A stretch of DNA of 49,968 bases, taken from an uncultured Burkholderiales bacterium (GTDB lineage: Bacteria > Pseudomonadota > Gammaproteobacteria > Burkholderiales > Burkholderiaceae_C). Shown here piece by piece: positions 32,554 through 42,846 of this stretch. The stretch spans positions 1 through 49,968 of the forward strand of contig CALMIL010000215.1 in assembly GCA_937864005.1 (NCBI GenBank), given 5' to 3'. Each line of letters starts with the position of its first letter. Within the stretch, counting starts at the first letter, position 1. The position numbers and the translations under genes were made by a program. Below the pieces are notes generated by a model. It saw only the letters and a program-made list of their open reading frames with translations, did no database searches and had not been told where the DNA came from.

Positions 32554-35439
32554 TCAGGCCGCCTCGAACAGGCGGCCGATCCGTGCCAGCGCGACGCCGA
32601 GTTCCGACTCCGGCCCGGCCCCGATGCTGCGCGCCAACTCCTGCGCCGCAGCGGCTGCCCGCCGGGCGGTCTCGAGGCTGCCGGCGAGGATTTCGGCTTC
32701 GGCGCGACAACATTGCAGCAACGCCAGACTCGTCGGGTCGGAAGCTTCCTCGAGCAGCGATTCGCCCGCCGCAAGACACTCGCGGCCCTGATCGAACCGC
32801 CCCTGGCGAGCGTGCGACAGGCCTAGATAGCCGAGCGACTGGCCTTGCGAGGTGTGATCCGCCAGTTCACGAGCGATGTCGAGCGCCTGCTCGAAGCTCG
32901 ACTGAGCCTGGCTCGCGTCGCCCTGCCCGTCTTGCGCGATGCCCAGATTGCACATCACGATGCATTCCAGGCGGCGGTAACCCATTTCGCGCGCGATCCG
33001 CAGCGCGGCTTCGAACTGCACCTGGGCCAGGCCGATCCGCTGCTGGACGAGATCGAGCAGGCCCAGGTTGGACAGCGCGTTGCCTTCGCGCCGCCGATCC
33101 CCTGCCTCGCGCGCCAGCCGCAGCCCCGATTCATAGTCAGACCGGGCTTCGTTCGCGGCGCCGAGGTTGGCCTTGAGGTTTCCCAGGTTGCCGAGCAGCG
33201 CCCGTTCCCAACGTCCGTCGTTCGCGCCGCGCGCGACGCCGAGGGCGATCTCGTAGTGCGCCCGCGCCGCGTCGAGATGACCGCGGGCGTCCGCCGTGTT
33301 GCCATGGCCGTTCAGTGCAGCACATTCGAGCTTGTGATCCCCCAGTCTGCGGGACGCCTCGAGCGCGATCGCGTAGTGCTGGTCGGCGGCGTCGATGCGA
33401 CCTTCATTGGCGAGCGCTTCGCCCAGGTGGCTGTGGCACCAGCCCTCGAGCGACGACTCGCCGCAGGCAATGGCAGCGGCCAGCGCCGTCTCGAACTGTC
33501 GCTGTGCGTCCGCCACGCTGCCCGAAGCCTGAAGCGCGGCCCCGGCGACTCGACTTGCCCGCGCCAGATCGACCTGCTGCAAGCCGGGGAGGGCCAGGAC
33601 CGACGACGCCAGTTCGGCGCCGAGCCTGAACGGCCCGCGCAGTTCGATCGCCATCCAGGCCCGCTCGAGAATCGAGGTTGCCATCGATGGCTCGGCTATT
33701 GCCACTGCGCGGCGGCATGCGGTGGCGAGGTTGCCGAGTTCGACGCTGCCTCCGGCGGATGCGGCGTCGATGTCGACCGAGGCGAAATGCCGGAAGTGCC
33801 GCAAGCGCGCCGCGTCCAGCGCTTCGGGCCCGCTGCCCGCAAAGCGCTGCGCCGTGCGCAGATGTTCGGCGGCGTACTCCTGCACGCTCACGAGCAGGTC
33901 GAAGCGGGTGTCGCTGACGCTGCGCACGAAGGATTTGTCGACCAGCGACTGCAGCACATCGACGGTCCACTTCGGCTCGCCCTCGGCGGGCAGTTCGAGC
34001 ACGGCTTCGGCCGATTCCAGCGTGAAGCCGCCATCGAATACCGAGAGTTGCGCCAGCGCTGCCTTCTCGGCCGGCGAAAGCAGATCCCAGGACCAGTCGA
34101 ATGCGGTGCGCAAGGTCGCCTGGCGATCATGGCGGCCGCCGCCGGCGGTCAGCAGGCGAAAGCGCTGATCCATCCGCGCGAGCAGCATGCGCGGGGACAT
34201 CACGCGCACGCGCGACGCCGCGAGCTCGATCGCGAGCGGCAGCCCGTCGAGCAGTTCGACGAGCCGCGTGATCGCGTCACGGTCCTCGGCATGGGGTGCG
34301 AAGTCGTACCGCGCGGCGAGCGCCCGCCGCATGAACAGCGCCGCGCCGTCGGCGGGCGGCAACGGCGCGAGGGCGAGCGTCTCTTCGCCGTGCAGGCCGA
34401 GCACTTCGCGCGTCGTGACGATGAACCTGGCCCGCGCGGCGCGGTCGAGCCAGCTGCCGAGCGTCTGCGGCGCGTGGCGCGCCACCTGCTCGAAGTTGTC
34501 GAGGATGACGAGGCAGTTCGCGCGTCCGGCGATCGCGTGACCGAGTTGGACGACGGGGTCTTCCTTGCCGAGCGGGACTTCCAGCCCCTGCGCGACGGCT
34601 TGGGCGATGCCGTTCGCGTCGCGCGCCTGCGACAGATCGCAGAACCAGACGCCGCCGTCGAAGTCTCCGAGATGGGTCCAGCCGAAGTAGGTCGCGAGCC
34701 GGGTCTTGCCGCTGCCGCCGATGCCCAGCAGCGATACGAGCCGCGCCCCGGCGTCGAAGCGGCGTCCGAGCTCGGCGAGCGCTTCGGCGCGGCCGACGAA
34801 GGCGTCGCGCTCGGCCGGCAGGCTGTGCGGGATCTGGCGCACCGGCAGCCAAAGCGGGCTGCCTCGAACGACGCGATAGGCCTTCTCCGAGTCCGGCGGC
34901 GCGGCAAAGCCATGGACGCCGTCGCAGAGTTCGAACAGCTCGATCGGCTCGGCAACCCCCTTCAATCGCCAGTGGCCGTGCGAAAGGATGTGCAGCGCCG
35001 CCTCGCCCAGGGCGTCGCGTGCGGCGGCGGTGAACAGCGTGCGGCCGCCGGGGGCGAGGGCCATGACGCGTGCCGCGGTGGCCTTGGCGATGCCGTGCAC
35101 CTCGAGCGGCTTGGCGCCGCGTGCGACGTCCTCGGCGTCATTTGCGCGAACGACGACCGCGCCCACGTGCAGGCCGGCGCGGGCCTCGAGCGGCCTGGCA
35201 AGCCCGGCCAGCGCCCGGTGATAGGCGAGCGCGTAGCGGGCTGCGTCCGCGACATCGTCGAACAGCATCAGCATGCCGTCGGTCTTGTCGATCTCGCGCC
35301 CGTTCAATTGCCGCAGCAGATCGCGTGCGACACGGTCGTGCGCCGCGTTCAGCGCCGCTGTTTCCTCGTCTCCGAGCCGGCTCGCGATCAGGGTGCTGTC
35401 GACGATGTCGGTCAGCAGCAGGGCATGCGTCTCGCTCAT
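32554..35439 (-). CDS. Class III cyclase-like / STAND NTPase / TPR signalling protein
   Basis: A 961-residue multidomain protein. Residues 5-175 form a class III nucleotidyl cyclase domain: LLTDIVDST with the metal Asp11, DKTDG (51-55) with Lys52 and Asp54, and GHWRLKGVAEPIELFEL at its end. The position of the transition-state Asn is Ala120, while Arg124 is kept. A STAND ATPase follows: Walker A GIGGSGKT (239-246), Walker B CLVILDNFEQ, then VTTREVLGLHGEE and LPLAIELAAS, as in MalT/AfsR-like regulators. The C-terminal 400 residues are TPR repeats. No DNA-binding domain is recognised, so output may be the cyclase domain or protein contact. ATG at 35439. Confidence 0.88.
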   Translation of the reverse strand: MSETHALLLTDIVDSTLIASRLGDEETAALNAAHDRVARDLLRQLNGREIDKTDGMLMLFDDVADAARYALAYHRALAGLARPLEARAGLHVGAVVVRANDAEDVARGAKPLEVHGIAKATAARVMALAPGGRTLFTAAARDALGEAALHILSHGHWRLKGVAEPIELFELCDGVHGFAAPPDSEKAYRVVRGSPLWLPVRQIPHSLPAERDAFVGRAEALAELGRRFDAGARLVSLLGIGGSGKTRLATYFGWTHLGDFDGGVWFCDLSQARDANGIAQAVAQGLEVPLGKEDPVVQLGHAIAGRANCLVILDNFEQVARHAPQTLGSWLDRAARARFIVTTREVLGLHGEETLALAPLPPADGAALFMRRALAARYDFAPHAEDRDAITRLVELLDGLPLAIELAASRVRVMSPRMLLARMDQRFRLLTAGGGRHDRQATLRTAFDWSWDLLSPAEKAALAQLSVFDGGFTLESAEAVLELPAEGEPKWTVDVLQSLVDKSFVRSVSDTRFDLLVSVQEYAAEHLRTAQRFAGSGPEALDAARLRHFRHFASVDIDAASAGGSVELGNLATACRRAVAIAEPSMATSILERAWMAIELRGPFRLGAELASSVLALPGLQQVDLARASRVAGAALQASGSVADAQRQFETALAAAIACGESSLEGWCHSHLGEALANEGRIDAADQHYAIALEASRRLGDHKLECAALNGHGNTADARGHLDAARAHYEIALGVARGANDGRWERALLGNLGNLKANLGAANEARSDYESGLRLAREAGDRRREGNALSNLGLLDLVQQRIGLAQVQFEAALRIAREMGYRRLECIVMCNLGIAQDGQGDASQAQSSFEQALDIARELADHTSQGQSLGYLGLSHARQGRFDQGRECLAAGESLLEEASDPTSLALLQCCRAEAEILAGSLETARRAAAAAQELARSIGAGPESELGVALARIGRLFEAA

Positions 35440-35509
35440 CGCATCCGCCCGCGCGCGCTGCAGCCACCGGCCCGCCCGGCCGGTGCGGCGATCGGCGCGG
35501 CCGGGGAGG

Positions 35510-35830
35510 TCATCTCGAACTTACCTTGACGCGCAGTGCCAGCGCCGGCCAGCCGCATTCGGCGAGCCTTGCCTGCAGGCGCGGCTGCAACTGGCGCAGC
35601 TTGGCCGCGACGGCCGGGTTGGCGGCCAGCAGGGACCAGCCTTCGGCGTCGAGCGGGCCGGGTTGCACGTGCGCCGCGAGCGCGGACGGGAGCGTGCCGC
35701 GGATCGACGCGAAGCGCTCATTCGACTCGCGCAGCCTCGCCTGCAGCGCGGCGAGCGGCGAACTGCGGGCGAGCGCGTCGCGCAGCCGCAGCGCATCGGG
35801 CGTGACCGCGGCGACGGGGCGGGTATTCAT
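35510..35830 (-). CDS. dciA: DciA (DUF721) family helicase loader-like protein
   Basis: A 106-residue DUF721 protein. DciA is the bacterial loader of the replicative helicase DnaB in lineages without DnaC. The conserved part is the ASIRGTLPSALAAHVQPGPL block and LAANPAVAAKLRQLQPRLQARL, ending in ALRVKVSSR, typical of betaproteobacterial members adjacent to secA. It is divergent from secA, as usual. TAGACT lies six bases upstream of ATG 35830 without any leader. The assignment to DciA is by family and place; the protein is short. Confidence 0.82.
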   Translation of the reverse strand: MNTRPVAAVTPDALRLRDALARSSPLAALQARLRESNERFASIRGTLPSALAAHVQPGPLDAEGWSLLAANPAVAAKLRQLQPRLQARLAECGWPALALRVKVSSR

Positions 35831-35836
35831 GCGCGC

Positions 35837-35842
35837 AGTCTA
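35837..35842 (-). promoter_or_regulatory. Candidate -10 box of dciA, leaderless spacing
   Basis: TAGACT on the minus strand, ending six bases before the dciA ATG, is positioned for a transcript starting at that ATG. Confidence 0.4.
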
Positions 35843-36182
35843 GCGATTCCGCCTGCCAGGCCCGGACGCCACGCTCTGCCGGCCCGTCGCGCACGCAGCG
35901 CGGCAGGGCCGGCCAGGCAGTTCGGCCGGAGGTCCGCCTGAACGCCAGGCGAGGGCCACCCGAAGGTCGCCCGAAGGGACCCGAATGCTAAAATCGCACG
36001 CTTTCCAGGGCGTTGCGCGTCTTGGTTTCGAGGCGGCCGGCCCCAGCTGTTGTGCTCGGATCGCGAGGTTTTGCCCCACTCCGAATCACATCGGCCCCAT
36101 CCCCGGACCTGCGTATTCGGCGCCCGCCTGAACGCCGCGCCACCGTCCGGCATTACCGCCCCCACCCCACATCCGCTGCCGA
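35843..36182. other. dciA-secA divergent intergenic region
   Basis: About 350 bp with no credible coding region. It holds the dciA -10 box at one end and a candidate secA promoter near 35986-35994. The secA leader would be about 185 bases. I see no secM-like arrest peptide or clear hairpin in the leader, nor a strong Shine-Dalgarno before secA. Confidence 0.6.
35986..35994 (+). promoter_or_regulatory. Extended -10 candidate promoter for secA
   Basis: TGC followed by TAAAAT is an extended -10 element, five of six consensus positions in the hexamer. No clear -35. The distance to the secA ATG at 36183 implies a long leader. Confidence 0.45.
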
Positions 36183-38927
<2,745 letters not shown>

Positions 38928-38930
38928 GGC

Positions 38931-39143
38931 TCAACGCTCCGGTTGCGCCGGGCCGGCGTCGCCGCCGTCCTCCCGCGGGGGCGCGGCCTCGACGCGATAG
39001 GCCTCGCTCGCCCAGGCGCCGAAATCGGCGGCCTTGCAGCGCTCGCTGCAGAACGGCCGGTACGGATTGCCGGCTGCGTAGACGCTTGTACCGCCGCAGC
39101 GCGGGCAGCGCACGATGCGCACCGGCGCCGTCGCAGGGGTCAT
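38931..39143 (-). CDS. yacG: DNA gyrase inhibitor YacG
   Basis: A 70-residue zinc protein that binds GyrB and blocks DNA binding by gyrase. Zinc ligands are Cys13, Cys16, Cys32 and Cys36 in the CPRCGG and FCSERCK motifs. The [20 protein letters not shown] block is typical. The acidic C-terminal tail is variable. It lies four bases from the secA stop (convergent) and seven bases after zapD, the usual zapD-yacG order. Confidence 0.93.
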   Translation of the reverse strand: MTPATAPVRIVRCPRCGGTSVYAAGNPYRPFCSERCKAADFGAWASEAYRVEAAPPREDGGDAGPAQPER

Positions 39144-39150
39144 GCGGCGC

Positions 39151-39906
39151 TCACGCGCACAGCGTCAGATCGAAGCTCGCGTCGGCGCTGCTCGGCCGCA
39201 GGCGGCCGTCGGCTTCCTGGCGCATCAGGCGCACGAGCACCATCAGGCGATGGCCGCTGATCTCCGGCACGAGTTCCAGCGCGGGGTCGATGCTCAGCCG
39301 CAGCAACTGGTAGCCGCGGCCCGGCGCGAGACTTTGCTGATACTGGCCGGACGTCGCCGCCACCCGGTGCGGCGAGCCGGATTCGCGAAGCAGCTGCAGC
39401 AGCACCTGCAGCGCGCCGGCCAGCGGCATCAACGACTCGGTCCACTGCGTCAGATCCGCCTGGCGGCGCTCCGCGTCGTGCTGCTGCCAGGCATAGTAGG
39501 CCGGCAGGTCGAATTCGCAGGTGCCGCCCGGAATGGCGATCCGGCTTCTGATGCTCATCAGCCACTCGTTGCCCGTCAGCGCGTTGCCCGCCTTGCCCGC
39601 ATGCTGGTTGAGGTCGGCGAACGCATGGTCGATGCGCGCGATCACGTCGTCCAGCGCGGCCTCCGAGATCGACGGATTGCCGCGATAGCCGGCGAGCTGC
39701 GTCTTGTGGCGCTCGAGATCCTTGAGCAGGTCGGACTTCAGATCGGCGCGCGACGCGACGTCCATGATCTCGAAGATCGTCGCCAGCGCGTAGTGATGAT
39801 CGATGGTGGTCGTTCGTGCCATCAGTTGCCCGAGCCTGTCGAACATATGCTCGAGCCGCAGCATGGTGCGGATGCTCTCGTTGAAGGGGTGCTCGTAGAG
39901 TACCAA
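39151..39906 (-). CDS. zapD: Cell division protein ZapD
   Basis: A 251-residue FtsZ-bundling protein (formerly YacF/DUF1342) that acts at the division septum. The N-terminal [24 protein letters not shown] is diagnostic, followed by the alpha-helical domain and a beta-rich C-terminal domain. The start codon is TTG at 39906, since the family begins at M(V/I)LYE with no ATG in frame nearby. coaE lies 67 bp upstream on the same strand and yacG follows by seven bp, consistent with one operon. Confidence 0.94.
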   Translation of the reverse strand: MVLYEHPFNESIRTMLRLEHMFDRLGQLMARTTTIDHHYALATIFEIMDVASRADLKSDLLKDLERHKTQLAGYRGNPSISEAALDDVIARIDHAFADLNQHAGKAGNALTGNEWLMSIRSRIAIPGGTCEFDLPAYYAWQQHDAERRQADLTQWTESLMPLAGALQVLLQLLRESGSPHRVAATSGQYQQSLAPGRGYQLLRLSIDPALELVPEISGHRLMVLVRLMRQEADGRLRPSSADASFDLTLCA

Positions 39907-39973
39907 TGCGGGCCGTCCTGGCGCGGGGATCAGAGCCGCAATTGTTCCACAGGCACCGCGCCCTGCGCGAGGT

Positions 39974-40591
39974 TCAGTGCGCGATGCCCCAGCAGCCGCA
40001 GATCGTTGCCACCTCGGCCGCCAATGCGGCGGGCGTCAGGCCGTCGTTGTAGATCACCGCGTCGGCGCACGCGCGGCGCGCCGCGCGCGAAGCCTGCTGG
40101 GCAATGACGGCGCCGGCCGAAGCCTCGGTCCAGCCGGGTCGCTGCGCGACCCGCGCGAGCTGCGTCGCCTCGCTGCAATCGATGACGAGCACACGGGCGA
40201 CGCGGTCGCGCCAGCGCCGCGACTCGGCCAGCAGCGGCACGTCGAACAGGACCGTGCCGGCGGCGGCAAGCCCTGCCTGGCGGTCCGCCTCGGTGCCGAT
40301 CAGCGGGTGCAGGATCGCCTCGAGGCGGCGCCGCGCGGTGTGATCGCTGAACGCGAGGCTGCGCATCGCCGCGCGGTCGAGTCCGCCATCGGCGTCCAGG
40401 ATGCCGGCGCCGAAGGCCTGCTTCAGCTGCGCGATCGCAGCGCCGCCGGGCAGCGTGATCTCGCGCGCGATGGCGTCGGTGTCGACGAGCGTCGCGCCGT
40501 GCGCCACGAAGATCGCGGCGACGGTGCTCTTGCCGCTGCCGATGCCGCCGGTCAGCCCGATGTGCAGGGCGCGTGCCGCTACAGGTTCCAA
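39974..40591 (-). CDS. coaE: Dephospho-CoA kinase
   Basis: The last enzyme of coenzyme A synthesis, about 200 residues. P-loop GGIGSGKST follows the beta strand HIGLT, then DTDAIARE, HPLIGTEADR and LFDVPLLAES, and the LID/C-terminal part. The start is unclear: no ATG or GTG precedes the family N-terminus. TTG at 40591 (205 residues, used here) overlaps the end of pilD by 13 bases; CTG at 40567 (197 residues) is just before HIGLT. Same strand as pilD, so coupling is likely. Confidence 0.92.
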   Translation of the reverse strand: MEPVAARALHIGLTGGIGSGKSTVAAIFVAHGATLVDTDAIAREITLPGGAAIAQLKQAFGAGILDADGGLDRAAMRSLAFSDHTARRRLEAILHPLIGTEADRQAGLAAAGTVLFDVPLLAESRRWRDRVARVLVIDCSEATQLARVAQRPGWTEASAGAVIAQQASRAARRACADAVIYNDGLTPAALAAEVATICGCWGIAH

Positions 40592-41511
40592 AACGAGATC
40601 AGCCCTTCGCCGAAGAAGATCGCCGCGATGCCGCCGCCGGCGAGGTAGGGGCCGAACGGAATCGGCACCTCGCGCTTGTGGCCCTTGAATGCGATCAGGG
40701 CAATGCCCACCGCGGCGCCGACGACCGATGCGAGCAGCAGCACCGCCGGCAGCACCTTCCAGCCGAGCAACGCGCAGATGCCGGCGAGCATCTTGAAGTC
40801 GCCCTCGGCCATCCCCTGCACGCCGCGCAGCAGCCGGTAGGCGAAGGTGATGAACCACAGGCTGAAATAGCCGAGCAGCGCACCGATCGCCGATTCGCGT
40901 ACGCCGACCCCGCTCCAGCCGGCCAGCGCGGCGAGCAGGCCCAGGCCGATGAGCGGCAGCGTGAGGCTGTCGGGCAGCAAAGTCGTGTCGAGGTCGATCA
41001 GCGCCATCGCGATCAGGAGCGCAATCGCGGCGCAGAAGACGAGCGTCGCCGCGTGCGGGCCAAAGGTCCAGGCGCAGGCGGCGAACAGCAGCCCGGTCGC
41101 GATCTCGACGAGCGGATAGCGCACCGAGATCGGCGCGCCGCAACCGGCGCACTTGCCGCGCAGCATCAGCCAGCCGAGGACCGGGATATTCTCGTGCGCG
41201 CGGATGCGGTGGCCGCAGTGCGGGCAGCGCGAATGCGGGCGCGACAGGCTGAGCCCGGGCAGCGCGTCGAGCTCGGCGGCGATCGCCTTGCGGGCCGGGG
41301 CGAAGCTGGCGGGCGCGGTCGCCTTGCTTCCGAAGAGCGCCTGCCAGGCACGCGGGTCGCCGAGCGTGTAGTCGACCGTATCCTGCCACCACTCGCGCGA
41401 CATGATCTTCGGCAGGCGATGGACGACGACGTTCAGAAAGCTGCCGATGCAAAGGCCGAGCACGGCCAGCACGGCAGGCGACAGCAGCGCCTGCTGCAAT
41501 CCCGGGTCCAT
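40579..41511 (-). CDS. pilD: Type IV prepilin peptidase/N-methyltransferase
   Basis: A 310-residue inner-membrane aspartyl protease that cleaves and N-methylates type IV pilins and type II secretion pseudopilins. The N-terminal GSFLNVVVHRLP motif opens it; the cytoplasmic loop has two zinc CxxC pairs (Cys96/Cys99 and Cys121/Cys124). The catalytic aspartates lie in ALIDLDTTLLPD (about Asp173-175) and the GD motif of EGDFK (Asp238). Eight membrane segments. ATG at 41511, 38 bp after pilC. Confidence 0.95.
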   Translation of the reverse strand: MDPGLQQALLSPAVLAVLGLCIGSFLNVVVHRLPKIMSREWWQDTVDYTLGDPRAWQALFGSKATAPASFAPARKAIAAELDALPGLSLSRPHSRCPHCGHRIRAHENIPVLGWLMLRGKCAGCGAPISVRYPLVEIATGLLFAACAWTFGPHAATLVFCAAIALLIAMALIDLDTTLLPDSLTLPLIGLGLLAALAGWSGVGVRESAIGALLGYFSLWFITFAYRLLRGVQGMAEGDFKMLAGICALLGWKVLPAVLLLASVVGAAVGIALIAFKGHKREVPIPFGPYLAGGGIAAIFFGEGLISFWNL

Positions 41512-41549
41512 CGCTCAGCGACCGCTTCGCGCGCGCCGGCCGCCGCGCA

Positions 41550-42770
41550 TCAGACGACCTGGCCGAGCTTGAAGATCGGCAGATACATCGAGACGACGAT
41601 GCCGCCGATCAGCACGCCGAGGATGACGATGATGAACGGCTCCATCAGGCTCGAGAGCCCCTTCACCGCCTCGTCGACCTCGTCCTCGTAGAACTCGGCC
41701 GCCTTGCCGAGCATCTGGTCGAGCGCGCCGGATTCCTCGCCGATCGCGCACATCTGCAGCACCATGGTCGGGAAGACGCCGGTCGCCTGCATCGACGTCG
41801 ACAGCCCCGAGCCGGTCGTCACGTCGCGCTGGATCTGCTCGGTCGCCTCCTGGAAGACCGCATTGCCGGAGGCGCCGCCGACCGAGTCGAGCGCCTCGAC
41901 GAGAGGCACGCCGGCGGCGAACATCGTCGACAGCGTGCGCGTCCAGCGCGCGACCGAGGACTTGTTGACGAGGTCGCCGAACACCGGGATGCGCAGCATC
42001 AGCCGGTCCATGATCTTTTGCATCTTCTCCGACCGCTTCCACGACTGCATGAAGAAGTAGCCGCCGCCGAACAGGAAGCCGAAGATCGCCCACCAGTAGC
42101 TGACGAAGAACTTGGACATCGCGATCACGAGCAGCGTCGGCGCCGGCAGATCGGCGCCGAAGGACTTGAAGACGTCCTCGAACGCCGGGATCACGAAGAT
42201 CATGATGACCGTCAGCACGATGAAGGCGACGACCAGCACGGCGACCGGATACATCAGCGCCGACTTGATCTTGTTCTTGATCGCCATCGTCTTTTCCTGG
42301 TAGGTCGCCAGGCGATCGAGCAGCGCCTCCAGGATGCCGCCCGCCTCGCCGGCCTCGACCAGATTGCAGTAGAGGGCGTCGAAATACAGCGGATGCTTGC
42401 GAAACGCCGACGACAGGCTGGTGCCGGTCTCGACGTCCTCGCGGATGTCGGTCAGCAGCTTGGTCAGCTTCGGGTTCGTGCTGCCGCGGGCGACGATGTC
42501 GAACGATTGCAAGAGCGGCACGCCGGCGCGCATCATCGTCGACAGCTGGCGCGTGAAGATCGCGATGTCCTTCTGCTTGATCGCGCGGCCGCCGCTCGTG
42601 CGGCGCTTCTTGACGCGCGTGACCATGATGCCCTGGCGGCGCAGGCTGGCGCTGACCATCGCCTCGCCGCCAGCGCGCTGTTCACCGCGAACGACCTTGC
42701 CGTTCTTGTCCTTGCCTTCCCATTCGAACACCAGTTCCTTGATGTTCTTCGCGGCCACTGCTGTCACCAT
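41550..42770 (-). CDS. pilC: Type IV pilus/type II secretion inner-membrane protein PilC (GspF)
   Basis: A 406-residue platform protein with two GspF domains (about residues 68-200 and 270-395) and three membrane segments. IAIFTRQLSTMMRAGVPLLQ opens the first domain, and RWTRTLSTMFAAGVPLVEAL is the matching start of the second, showing the internal duplication. The first 40 residues (WEGKDKNGKVVRGEQRA) are the usual N-terminal block of PilC. ATG at 42770 follows a purine-rich stretch. Between pilB and pilD, the standard pilBCD order; pilA is not here. Confidence 0.95.
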   Translation of the reverse strand: MVTAVAAKNIKELVFEWEGKDKNGKVVRGEQRAGGEAMVSASLRRQGIMVTRVKKRRTSGGRAIKQKDIAIFTRQLSTMMRAGVPLLQSFDIVARGSTNPKLTKLLTDIREDVETGTSLSSAFRKHPLYFDALYCNLVEAGEAGGILEALLDRLATYQEKTMAIKNKIKSALMYPVAVLVVAFIVLTVIMIFVIPAFEDVFKSFGADLPAPTLLVIAMSKFFVSYWWAIFGFLFGGGYFFMQSWKRSEKMQKIMDRLMLRIPVFGDLVNKSSVARWTRTLSTMFAAGVPLVEALDSVGGASGNAVFQEATEQIQRDVTTGSGLSTSMQATGVFPTMVLQMCAIGEESGALDQMLGKAAEFYEDEVDEAVKGLSSLMEPFIIVILGVLIGGIVVSMYLPIFKLGQVV

Positions 42771-42846
42771 CGTTTGCCCGGGAGGCCTTTGCTGCCCCCC
42801 GCCCCTGGGTTGAGTTTGGTCGTCGGCATGTCTGCGCGTTCGCGGC

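Noticed and set aside
31925..35510. Possible att repeat: a copy of the tRNA-Thr 3' end beyond the accessory genes
   Set aside because: I looked for the end of the T arm and acceptor (GATTCCGAAAGCCGGC) up to dciA and saw no second copy, and there is no integrase gene.
35843..36182. secM-like arrest peptide upstream of secA
   Set aside because: No short frame with an arrest-like motif or signal peptide is visible on the secA strand; the neighbouring small gene is divergent and belongs to DUF721/DciA.
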